This document shows positions 8,690 to 17,284 of a DNA stretch of 64,000 nucleotides, piece by piece. A model generated the notes under the pieces. The model saw only the letters and a list, made by a program, of their open reading frames with translations, was not told the origin of the DNA and made no database searches. Position 1 is the stretch's first letter. Each line of letters starts with the position of its first letter. The stretch lies in contig NZ_QVMT01000012.1 of NCBI RefSeq assembly GCF_003418935.1, forward strand, positions 150,470-214,469, in the 5' to 3' direction. The position numbers and the translations under genes are program-made. Source of the DNA: Emticicia sp. C21. GTDB lineage: Bacteria > Bacteroidota > Bacteroidia > Cytophagales > Spirosomataceae.

Positions 8690-9550
8690 ATGAAAATAGC
8701 CCATTTAATATTGACTCATGCCAGTAAGCCAGATCAATTAAAAAGATTGATAGAAAGTTTAGCGCACCCCGACGCCGATTTCTATATTCATGTTGATTTA
8801 AAGACAGATATGACGGCTTTATTACCGTTGGCCAATAGCCATGTTTTTTTTATCCATAACCGCATAAAAGTATATTGGGGGGCATATAGCATTGTTCAGG
8901 CCACTGTCAATAGTTTTTATGAAATTCTGGCTTCACGCAAAAAGTACGATTACGTAAACTTATTGAGTGGCCAGGATTACCCCTTAAAGAGTGTACAATC
9001 CATCCATGATTTCTTTGCGCATAATCCGGGCAAGGCATTTATGGATGCCTTATTGATAGATTCTGAATGGCAGGAAGCATTACCAAGATTAAGAAAGTAT
9101 CATTTTGTTAATTTCCGTTTCAGTGGCAGATATGCACTTGAAAAAACCCTGAATCTGTTTGCTCCACGACGTAAGATGCCAAACAATTTGATTCCGGTCG
9201 GTCGATCTCAATGGTTTACTATGACCCTAAAGCATATCAAGTACATTGTTGAATACCTACAGAAGAATCAGGACGTTCAGAAGTTTTTTGAACTAACCTG
9301 GGGAGCTGATGAAATTATATTCCAGACGATTCTTTATAATTCGCCTTACAAAAACGACATTGTAAACGACAGTATGCGCTACATTGACTGGTCGGAAGGA
9401 AAGGCAAGTCCAAAGACTTTTACGATGAAGGATTTTAAACCATTAGTTGATTCAGGAAAACTGTTTGCCAGAAAATTCAGCCTGGAAGCATCTACCGAAT
9501 TATTAGATGAATTAGATAAGGCGAAGTATAAGCACAAGGAATTGCACTAG
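8690..9550 (+). CDS. GT14-family beta-1,6-N-acetylglucosaminyltransferase-like protein
   Basis: This 286-residue protein opens with MKIAHLILTHASKPDQLKRL, followed by FYIHVDLKTD and VNLLSGQDYPLKS, which are the conserved blocks of the core-2/I-branching enzyme family (CAZy GT14). The later block GADEIIFQTIL contains the likely catalytic Glu/Asp region. Bacterial members are common in exopolysaccharide loci and transfer GlcNAc or xylose; the actual sugar here is not known. No membrane segment or signal peptide is seen. It is the last gene of the forward operon and converges on the next gene with only 7 bases between the stop codons, with no clear terminator. Confidence 0.8.
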   Translation: MKIAHLILTHASKPDQLKRLIESLAHPDADFYIHVDLKTDMTALLPLANSHVFFIHNRIKVYWGAYSIVQATVNSFYEILASRKKYDYVNLLSGQDYPLKSVQSIHDFFAHNPGKAFMDALLIDSEWQEALPRLRKYHFVNFRFSGRYALEKTLNLFAPRRKMPNNLIPVGRSQWFTMTLKHIKYIVEYLQKNQDVQKFFELTWGADEIIFQTILYNSPYKNDIVNDSMRYIDWSEGKASPKTFTMKDFKPLVDSGKLFARKFSLEASTELLDELDKAKYKHKELH

Positions 9551-9557
9551 GATCAGC

Positions 9558-10691
9558 CTAAATGTTCAGGATTTCATTATAAATATTCACTATTTGTTCA
9601 GCAGTCTGTTTCCACGAAAACAACTTAACTCTTTGGAGACCATAAGCTATCACTTTTGTTCTCATGTCAGTATCATTTAATAACCTCACTATTTTTTCGG
9701 CAATTTCTTCGGGTTGAGTCGGGTCTACCAGCGCAGTCCCATTTCCGGCTATTTCAGGCATGGCAGAAGTATTGCTTGTAATCAGCGGCGTGCCACACTG
9801 CATAGCTTCCAGAATCGGAATTCCGAAACTTTCTCTCAGCGATGGATACAAAAACAGTTGAGCCAGTTTATACAATTTGGGCAGTTCCTGATTGACAACA
9901 TAGCCAATAAGCATGATATATTTGAGCAGATGCTCGTTGTTTTGCTCTTTTAATAAAGGCAATAAATGCTCTATCTTAAAATCGGTAATAACCAGAGTGA
10001 AATCTAATTGCTTTCTTTCATAGAGCAATCCTAAAGTCCTGATAACATTAGGCAAATTCTTTTTGGGGTCTGTATTGCCTAAAAATAGCACAAATCGCTC
10101 AGGCAAATTCATCCGTTTCCTAAAGTCCTGCAATTCCTCTGCACTATATTCATCGCCAAAATGGTTGCCGCAGGCATTATAAACAGTTCTTACTTTTTCT
10201 TCGGGCAAATTCAATTTTTCAATAATTCTATTACGTTCATAGTCGCTCACCGTAACAATCATCGAGGCCTTTTTTGCTATTTGAGGTACGTTCCATCGCC
10301 GATAAATACCACCTAGTTTCTGATAAAAAACTCCGTTATTACCTGTCTGTTTTTCTAAATAAATAATATCATGAATAGTAACCACCAGGGGAACATTGGT
10401 ACTGATAGGAGCAGTATTGCTTGTGCAATGCAGCAAATCTATTTTATCTTTTTTGATTTCGCGGGGTAAGATATATTGTTCCCAGATAGGATATAAAGCC
10501 GGACCACTTAATTTTACCCTGACGTTTTTGGTGGAGTGGAGCGTATCTACATCTTTATAAGGCTGAGCATACGCAAAGTATTCGTGAGGAGTATTGATTT
10601 GCTGTAACTGGCGTAAAATTTCAAGTATGACAATATCCATGCCATGCTTTTTCTGTCGAAAAATTCGTTGAGCCTCTATTCCTATACGCAT
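9558..10691 (-). CDS. GT4-family glycosyltransferase
   Basis: This protein is 377 residues long from the ATG at 10691 (MRIGIEAQRIFRQKKHGMD). A 15-residue upstream extension from 10736 is possible but does not look like family sequence. GT-B features include the acceptor-domain glycine region at the N-terminus, VLFLGNTDPKKNLPNVIRTL, and the donor-binding E-x7-E motif in SLRESFGIPILEAMQCGTPL. Similar enzymes are annotated as mannosyltransferases, but the sugar cannot be read from the sequence. It is transcribed against the main operon and lies 85 bases downstream of a second glycosyltransferase on the same strand. Confidence 0.82.
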   Translation of the reverse strand: MRIGIEAQRIFRQKKHGMDIVILEILRQLQQINTPHEYFAYAQPYKDVDTLHSTKNVRVKLSGPALYPIWEQYILPREIKKDKIDLLHCTSNTAPISTNVPLVVTIHDIIYLEKQTGNNGVFYQKLGGIYRRWNVPQIAKKASMIVTVSDYERNRIIEKLNLPEEKVRTVYNACGNHFGDEYSAEELQDFRKRMNLPERFVLFLGNTDPKKNLPNVIRTLGLLYERKQLDFTLVITDFKIEHLLPLLKEQNNEHLLKYIMLIGYVVNQELPKLYKLAQLFLYPSLRESFGIPILEAMQCGTPLITSNTSAMPEIAGNGTALVDPTQPEEIAEKIVRLLNDTDMRTKVIAYGLQRVKLFSWKQTAEQIVNIYNEILNI

Positions 10692-10776
10692 CTGGTTTGC
10701 AAAGTATACTTGTGTAGATACAAAAACAAAACGCACTCAAAAGTTCCTTTAAAGATAATTGTAATTGCAAACTATC

Positions 10777-11694
10777 TCATGATAAACTTACTTTATCATG
10801 AACATCTTTTGAGCTATTGCTGAAATTCCAGACGAAACCCTGCCAGAAAGCTTTCAGATGTGGCCAGTCACGTTTGAGTATATATCCCAACATATTTTTA
10901 GGTACAGCAACAAAGAAATAATAAATAAACATCAGAAATCTTTGAAATCCGAAGGTATTGCGACGTAAATAAAGTAGCCTGTTTCGACTGTAATAATGCG
11001 TTTTTAAGGTAGAACCTTTCCCGGTACTCATTGATTCTTTATGCCAGATTCTACTTTTGGGCTCATACCAGATAGTATAACCTGCCCGCTTAAATCTTTC
11101 ACAATAGTCCATCTCTTCGTAATATAAAAAGAAAAGCTCGGCCATCATGCCTACTTTCTCAAAAGCCTCTCTCGAATACATCATAGCTGCACCATGTGCT
11201 CTTGAAGTTGGTCGGGCCACATCGTGCTGTCCCTGATCTTTTTCAAAATGACCAATAGAGAATCCTCGGCCTGTAATAGGATTGATAGGCAGAAATCCGG
11301 CAAACTGAATAGTATCCGGTTCGTCGAAATACAAAATTTTCGGACAAATGACACCAATCTTTTTGTCACTTTCCATACGGTTAACCAACGGTTCCAAAAA
11401 TCCGGGGTCCACTTCTGTGTCATTGTTCAATAGAAAAAAGTAATCACCCGTGGCTATTTCCATGCCACGATTATTACCTCCGGCAAAACCTAAATTAGCG
11501 CCTGTCTCAAGATATTTTATCCAAGGAAAATCAATAGGTAGCTGATGCCCGGGTTCTTTATTGCTATTATCAACCACAATCACCTCAATAGATGGATAGG
11601 TGATTTTCTCCAAAGAACGAAGTAATTCGGCAGTAACAGCGGTACCATTAAAATTGACGGTAATTATCGAAACTTTAGGTGTTTTGCTTGGCAT
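10777..11694 (-). CDS. GT2-family glycosyltransferase (rhamnosyltransferase-like)
   Basis: This 305-residue GT-A protein begins with KVSIITVNFNGTAVTAELLRSL and has FLLNNDTEVDPGFLEPL as its metal-binding region. It also contains AAMMYSREAFEKVGMMAELFFLYYEEMDYCERF, the typical acceptor-loop block of WcaA/RfbF-type enzymes. A hydrophobic stretch near the C-terminus (FLMFIYYFFVAVP) suggests membrane contact. It should add a sugar, possibly rhamnose, to the growing repeat unit. Its stop codon lies inside a 9-bp hairpin (10778-10800, CATGATAAA / TTTATCATG), which may protect the 3' end of the message. A large palindrome lies upstream, between it and the sugar transferase. Confidence 0.82.
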   Translation of the reverse strand: MPSKTPKVSIITVNFNGTAVTAELLRSLEKITYPSIEVIVVDNSNKEPGHQLPIDFPWIKYLETGANLGFAGGNNRGMEIATGDYFFLLNNDTEVDPGFLEPLVNRMESDKKIGVICPKILYFDEPDTIQFAGFLPINPITGRGFSIGHFEKDQGQHDVARPTSRAHGAAMMYSREAFEKVGMMAELFFLYYEEMDYCERFKRAGYTIWYEPKSRIWHKESMSTGKGSTLKTHYYSRNRLLYLRRNTFGFQRFLMFIYYFFVAVPKNMLGYILKRDWPHLKAFWQGFVWNFSNSSKDVHDKVSLS

Positions 11695-11737
11695 AAAAGA
11701 CTAAACTAAATGTTTTATCCTTAAATGTTTTTCTATA

Positions 11738-11773
11738 TTATTTCGGTTTACCAGATCTGGTAAACCGAAATAA
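11738..11773. repeat. 36-bp perfect palindrome
   Basis: Bases 11738-11755 are the exact reverse complement of 11756-11773, with AGATCT at the centre. It sits between the sugar transferase stop and the next glycosyltransferase start, both on the minus strand. As RNA it would form a 16-bp stem with a GATC tetraloop. The bases after it on the minus strand (TATAGAAAAAC) are not a T-tract, so a simple intrinsic terminator is not proven. A protein-binding site or partial terminator is possible. Confidence 0.75.
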
Positions 11774-11803
11774 ATAATGCTCAATACAGGAAATGAAGTA
11801 GTC

Positions 11804-13000
11804 TTATACGTTCTCTGATTGTAATAAAGCAGGGAAAGTCATAAAGAAAATTTTCATATCATATTTGAAGGAGAAGTTTCTGGCGTATTCAATATCTAGT
11901 TGAATGCGTTCTTCTTCGGTCATATCTTTCTTACCTTTTCCTCTTTTGGTTACCTGCCATAACCCGGTTAAACCTCCCGGCCCTGCAAAGCGCTCAATGT
12001 ATTCGTCAGTAGTTAATTTTTCCGCCTCATAAAGCGGCAAAGGACGGTTGCCCACCAACGACATATCTCCTAAGAAAATATTGAACAACTGTGGAAGCTC
12101 GTCAATACTGCTATTCCGTAAGAATTTGCCCAATCTGGTGATACGAGGGTCATTCTGGAATTTCATGAAAGCTACTTTCTCTTTTTTCTCAGTCAGATAC
12201 ATTTTTTCACAAACCATTTCACCATCCAGATATAATTGTTGCTGACAAGTACCTATACCTGCGCAGGTTTCACAAAGTCCGGCTACCTGTTTCACTTCCG
12301 TATTTTTGGTGTACATATTCAGCGAGCCCATGTTTTTAATCAACTTATCGGCATCGGTGCGCATCGTACGGAATTTATAGATACTGAAAATTTTATATCC
12401 GGCACCTACGCGTTTTGATAAATAAATAACAGGTCCTTTTGAATCAAGTTTGATTAAAATGGCCACAATTATTAAAAGGGGCGAAAGTAATAATAAGGCT
12501 AGCCCGGTAGTAGAAACATCTATAAATCTTTTCCAGAGCGGAATCTTTACATCCAGAATACTTGCCTTGGTTTGTTGCATCGCTTTGTAATGACGACGCT
12601 TAATAAAATATTCAAGACGGGTAATTAAATCTCCACTGCTGAAATCGCTTGGATATATATCGTCGCCACCTTTTTCATGTAATTCTTTCAGTAAACCATG
12701 TGTAATATGGTCGCTGGTAAGAATGACCGGAAGCGCTCTTGTCCAGGCCTGGCTACGGATGGTTTCCAGAAATTTTATACCACCACTACTTCTGCCGATG
12801 ACAACAGCATCAGGCGGGTAAGTATTTTTTAGATAGTCAAGACAAGCTTCAGCGCTATTCATGACCTTTACATGAATCTTCTGACCGAATCTCTTCAGAA
12901 AATCCACCACGGCTTTATCGTCTCTTTCTACCAGAATTATCTTAATCGGAAGTTTTTCTTCGTCTGTTATTGTCGTAGTATTGGGTACAGTATTATTCAT
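11804..13000 (-). CDS. Initiating sugar transferase fused to an N-terminal pseudo-receiver domain
   Basis: This 398-residue protein joins two parts. Residues 19-135 fold like a CheY receiver (IKIILVERDDKA, PVILTSD), but the phospho-acceptor Asp is replaced (AVVIGR, Gly69) and the conserved Lys is missing (DDIYPSDF), so it is unlikely to be phosphorylated. Residues 153-398 are a bacterial sugar transferase. A membrane helix at 163-185 is followed by YKFRTM at 208-213, DPRITRLGKFLR, ELPQLFN and GDMSLVGNRP. Such enzymes transfer a sugar-1-phosphate to undecaprenyl phosphate and start repeat-unit synthesis. Between KFRTM and DPRITR there is an insert with C243-x2-C246-x5-C252-x11-C264, a possible metal site. 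It follows the response regulator gene by 15 bases. Confidence 0.88.
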   Translation of the reverse strand: MNNTVPNTTTITDEEKLPIKIILVERDDKAVVDFLKRFGQKIHVKVMNSAEACLDYLKNTYPPDAVVIGRSSGGIKFLETIRSQAWTRALPVILTSDHITHGLLKELHEKGGDDIYPSDFSSGDLITRLEYFIKRRHYKAMQQTKASILDVKIPLWKRFIDVSTTGLALLLLSPLLIIVAILIKLDSKGPVIYLSKRVGAGYKIFSIYKFRTMRTDADKLIKNMGSLNMYTKNTEVKQVAGLCETCAGIGTCQQQLYLDGEMVCEKMYLTEKKEKVAFMKFQNDPRITRLGKFLRNSSIDELPQLFNIFLGDMSLVGNRPLPLYEAEKLTTDEYIERFAGPGGLTGLWQVTKRGKGKKDMTEEERIQLDIEYARNFSFKYDMKIFFMTFPALLQSENV

Positions 13001-13015
13001 ATACCAAAAATGAGT

Positions 13016-13420
13016 TTAATAGGCATCAACTATAGATTTTGGTTTTACACGGCGCAAAATCGCTTTTATTTTAGCGTGTACCTCCATAGGGTTGAATGGC
13101 TTCAACATAAAGTCGTCAGCACCAATGTTCAGACATTCAATACGCTCTTTACTTTCGTCAGTTCCGGAAAGTATAATAATTGGTAAATCTGAATATAAAT
13201 TACTTGCTCTGATTACTTTGGTAAATTCTTTCCCGTTTAGGTTTGGCATATTTAGGTCAGCAATGATAAAATCGGTATCATTTCCGGCTTCCAGCCAGTT
13301 CATGCCTTCCATTCCATCATTCTTGGCTGTTACTTCAAATTCTTTATTCAGGAAATGTTCTAAAACTTTTCTAATACTTGCCTCATCATCAATTATCAGA
13401 AGTTTTAATTTTTTGTTCAT
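13016..13420 (-). CDS. Single-domain response regulator
   Basis: This 134-residue protein is a complete receiver domain and nothing else. It has the acidic pair D11/D12, phospho-acceptor D55 in FIIADLNMP, S85 in IILSG, and K107 in MLKPF. It has no DNA-binding output domain, so it must act through protein contact. It is the first gene of a two-gene unit with the pseudo-receiver sugar transferase (15 bases apart), which makes that enzyme its most likely target. No histidine kinase is encoded in the window, so its phosphodonor is unknown. Confidence 0.92.
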   Translation of the reverse strand: MNKKLKLLIIDDEASIRKVLEHFLNKEFEVTAKNDGMEGMNWLEAGNDTDFIIADLNMPNLNGKEFTKVIRASNLYSDLPIIILSGTDESKERIECLNIGADDFMLKPFNPMEVHAKIKAILRRVKPKSIVDAY

Positions 13421-13739
13421 CGTCGTTATATTTTTGAGAATATGTAGAAAAGCATACTAATTGCCGGATATGTAATCTTATTGAATGAAAATGAACCGCT
13501 ATATTAAGTTAAAAGAAATGTTTGGGTTCTAGGTAATAAACAGACAATTACAATTACCGGAATTACTATTTGCTATGATTACAGTTTTAAAAAATGATCT
13601 TTCAATCAGTATATTTTACAGCAATTATTTTGCCAAATCGTATGACAATTTCGTTTTTCTAAGTAGTAAACAGATGGGTTTTACAGTATTACAGCCTCAC
13701 TTAATCAAGTGTAAAGTTTCTGTTATAAATATAGTAAGA
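13421..13739. other. Intergenic region, no gene found
   Basis: These 319 A+T-rich bases lie between the response regulator start and the stop of a glycosyltransferase, both on the minus strand. They should hold the promoter of the response-regulator/sugar-transferase pair, but I found no good match to TAnnTTTG on the minus strand. No RNA gene or strong terminator hairpin was seen. Confidence 0.4.
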
Positions 13740-14867
13740 TTATTGTTGTTTATACAATTCATCATAAATTTTTTCAACTTCCCGGGTCATGCGCTCCACA
13801 TTATAATCTCTTTCCACAGTCAATCTGGCTTCGCTACTCAAACGGTCTCTTAAGGCTTTGTCATTCGCTAAACGAATCAGTGCATTTGCCAATTCATCCG
13901 GATTCATAACGGGTACTAATAAGCCGTTTTTCTCATGTACAATTACCTCTTTTGTGCCATCAATGGCTGTAGCTACCACAGCTTTTGCCATAGCCATTGC
14001 TTCTAACAAAGCAATAGGCAAACCTTCCCACAAAGATGGCAGACAGAAGATATCAATACCATGCAATACATCAGGTATATCTTGTCTGAATTTTTCAAAA
14101 ATAACTCTTGAGTTAATTTTCAATTCATCCGCCATCTTCAATACTGCTTCTTTACTATCACCATCGCCGATAATCAGGAATTTTATTTTGCTATCTGCCG
14201 GAATTTTGGCAATGGCTTTTAAGAACGTAAAAGGGTCTTTCTGAGAGGTCATACGGGCAATAAAACCTACCAAAACCTCATCTTCTGCTATATTAAACTC
14301 CTTTCTTATATCTTTAAAAGATTTGGTCAGGTCGAACTTTGCCAGATTTATGCCATTGGTAATGACAGTAGCATTCTTCATGCTGAACCGCTTAGCTCCA
14401 TCTTCATAATTGCTATTAGATACACAAATGGTCTTTTTTGCATTCTTGACTAAGAATTTTTCTCCAAAGGTTCGCACGGTCTTTACCAAAAAATTCTGGT
14501 CGTTATGAAAAGACCAGCCATGAACAGTATATAATAGTGGAATGCCTAATTTTTTTGCCGCAGAAAAAGTATTGGAATTGGCTCTTGTACCATGCGCATG
14601 TACAATCTCTATTTTCTCTTCTTCCAGAATGTCCTTTACTTTCCCCCAAACAGACCTGTCAAATGGTTTTTCGGTATAAATTACGTACGTTTTTACACCC
14701 ATTTCTTTCATTTTATCTACCATTGGGCCTTCTGTAAACGAAAGCACGATAGACTCGTATTTGTCTTTATTGAGTGTACTCACTAAATCAAGCACATGGG
14801 TTTCTCCGCCACCTATTTTACCCTGTCTGATTGTTTGAAGAATTCTGATTTTTTTATTTTCTGGCAT
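13740..14867 (-). CDS. GT4-family glycosyltransferase
   Basis: This 375-residue GT-B enzyme begins with RILQTIRQGKIGGGETHVLDL, the glycine-rich acceptor-side loop. It continues with VHAHGTRAN, the donor-domain start VLVGFIARMTSQKDPFTFL, FLIIGDGDSKE, and the donor-binding FCLPSLWEGLPIALLEAMAM with the E-x7-E pattern. It should transfer a sugar from a nucleotide donor to a lipid-linked or polysaccharide acceptor. It is a single-gene unit, separated from the response regulator by 319 bases, and probably belongs functionally to the exopolysaccharide locus. Confidence 0.85.
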   Translation of the reverse strand: MPENKKIRILQTIRQGKIGGGETHVLDLVSTLNKDKYESIVLSFTEGPMVDKMKEMGVKTYVIYTEKPFDRSVWGKVKDILEEEKIEIVHAHGTRANSNTFSAAKKLGIPLLYTVHGWSFHNDQNFLVKTVRTFGEKFLVKNAKKTICVSNSNYEDGAKRFSMKNATVITNGINLAKFDLTKSFKDIRKEFNIAEDEVLVGFIARMTSQKDPFTFLKAIAKIPADSKIKFLIIGDGDSKEAVLKMADELKINSRVIFEKFRQDIPDVLHGIDIFCLPSLWEGLPIALLEAMAMAKAVVATAIDGTKEVIVHEKNGLLVPVMNPDELANALIRLANDKALRDRLSSEARLTVERDYNVERMTREVEKIYDELYKQQ

Positions 14868-15230
14868 GTCTGGTGACTTAAAGAATAGGTAAGTATATAT
14901 TTTTTAAAAGTAAAAAATTATGCACAAACCTGATGCCAATAATTTAATAAAGTTATCAAACGGGGTCATAAAGTTTTATTATCTCTATAAAGAAACTTGT
15001 CTGAATATAGTTCGTAAAGAAAACCAGTTGAATCAGAGATTTTTAATCATATATTTTGTTAAGAACCAAAGATTATAGTTTCAGTTGAGCGGATTATTTG
15101 ATTTTCGTAAGTTTTGGTTTGAATTTCGTTTAGAAATTGACTATCGGACAAACTAATTTTGTATTGTGATTTTAATCTATAAAATGTTTGCCTGAATGGA
15201 TGATTAATCAAACTTTATTAGTTGAAAAGC
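14868..15230. other. Divergent intergenic region
   Basis: These 363 A+T-rich bases lie between the minus-strand GT4 gene and the plus-strand AraC regulator. I see one promoter-like element for the regulator, listed separately. I found no RNA gene, repeat or small reading frame that I would support. Confidence 0.4.
15129..15161 (+). promoter_or_regulatory. Candidate promoter of the AraC-family regulator
   Basis: TAATTTTG at 15154-15161 matches the Bacteroidota -7 consensus TAnnTTTG, and GTTTAG about 20 bases upstream is a partial match to the -33 TTTG. Transcription would start near 15168, about 60 bases before the ATG. Confidence 0.4.
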
Positions 15231-16130
15231 ATGGAAAAGGTTGAGACAATTGAAGAAATGTATCAAAGGAAGTTCGAATGGCTGCCTGAGAATATCCGCA
15301 ATGAAATAGGGCATTTTAATGTGTTCAGATTAGAGCCTTTGATTGACGGTAAATCTCAGCCCATTCCTTATAAACGTCGGGATTATTATAAAGTGATGCT
15401 GGTGGTAGGTAATAGCCAGATACACTATGCCGACCAAGTGATTGAGGTAAAAAAACAGGCTTTATCTTTTTCCAATCCTCAGATTCCATATAAATGGGAG
15501 CATCTGGATAATGTCAGAAGTGGTGCCTATTGCATTTTTAATCAGCACTTTTTCCATCAGTTTGGTAACCTGAGTCAATATGAGGTTTTTCAACCAAACG
15601 GAACGCATATCTTTGAATTAACCGACGAGCAGGCCACTAAAGTAAGCACTATTTATGAGCGAATGTTTGAAGAAATTGACTCTGACTATATGCACAAGTA
15701 TGATGTGCTTCGCAATCTGGTGTTTGAATTATTGCACTTTGCCATGAAAATGCAGCCATCTTCTGCATTTGATAAACAACATATCAATGCGTCTCAACGA
15801 ATTGCTGCCATATTTTTAGAGTTATTAGAAAGACAATTCCCTATAGATGATGCTCACCCGGCTATTCAGTTACGCTCAGCATCTGATTTTGCTACTCAAC
15901 TCAATGTACATGTAAATCATCTGAATAGGGCAGTTAAGGAAATCACGCAAAAAACGACTTCGCAATTGATCACAGAGCGTATTTTGCAGGAATCAAAAAT
16001 ATTGCTGAAACAGAGTAAATGGAATGTATCAGAGATTGCTTATGCCCTTGGTTTTACTGAGGTAACTCATTTCAATAATTTCTTCAAAAAGCATGTGCAA
16101 AAAAGCCCTGTGAAATTCCGGAATATTTGA
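15231..16130 (+). CDS. AraC-family transcriptional regulator
   Basis: This 299-residue protein starts at the ATG at 15231 (MEKVETIEEMYQRKFEWL). A TTG three codons earlier is also open but less likely. The N-terminal 180 residues resemble a cupin-type sensing domain (YYKVMLVVGNSQIHYADQ). The C-terminal 100 residues contain the two AraC helix-turn-helix units: ASDFATQLNVHVNHLNRAVKEITQ and WNVSEIAYALGFTEVTHFNNFFKKHVQKSP, the diagnostic second unit. It lies 68 bases upstream of an aldo/keto reductase gene, its probable target. The inducer is not evident. Confidence 0.9.
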   Translation: MEKVETIEEMYQRKFEWLPENIRNEIGHFNVFRLEPLIDGKSQPIPYKRRDYYKVMLVVGNSQIHYADQVIEVKKQALSFSNPQIPYKWEHLDNVRSGAYCIFNQHFFHQFGNLSQYEVFQPNGTHIFELTDEQATKVSTIYERMFEEIDSDYMHKYDVLRNLVFELLHFAMKMQPSSAFDKQHINASQRIAAIFLELLERQFPIDDAHPAIQLRSASDFATQLNVHVNHLNRAVKEITQKTTSQLITERILQESKILLKQSKWNVSEIAYALGFTEVTHFNNFFKKHVQKSPVKFRNI

Positions 16131-16159
16131 TTTTCGTAAATAGGTACTGAATATTGTAA

Positions 16160-17200
<1,041 letters not shown>

Positions 17201-17250
17201 TATGCTCTGAACTAATTATTTTGACGAGAATAATTTTCTTTTTAAAATTC

Positions 17251-17284
17251 AAGCGTTATATTTCTGAAAATATAACGCTTTTTT
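17251..17284 (+). terminator. Intrinsic terminator abutting the next start codon
   Basis: A 13-bp stem (17251-17263 pairing with 17268-17280, AAGCGTTATATTT / AAATATAACGCTT) with a 4-base loop is followed by a T-run. The ATG of the TonB-dependent receptor begins right after it at 17285. The hairpin fits a terminator for the aldo/keto reductase but leaves no normal leader for the receptor. Confidence 0.85.

Noticed and set aside
13575..13853. 92-codon plus-strand frame upstream of and overlapping the GT4 gene
   Set aside because: More than a third of it is antisense to the well-supported glycosyltransferase end. The translated sequence is Phe/Ile-rich without any recognisable pattern.
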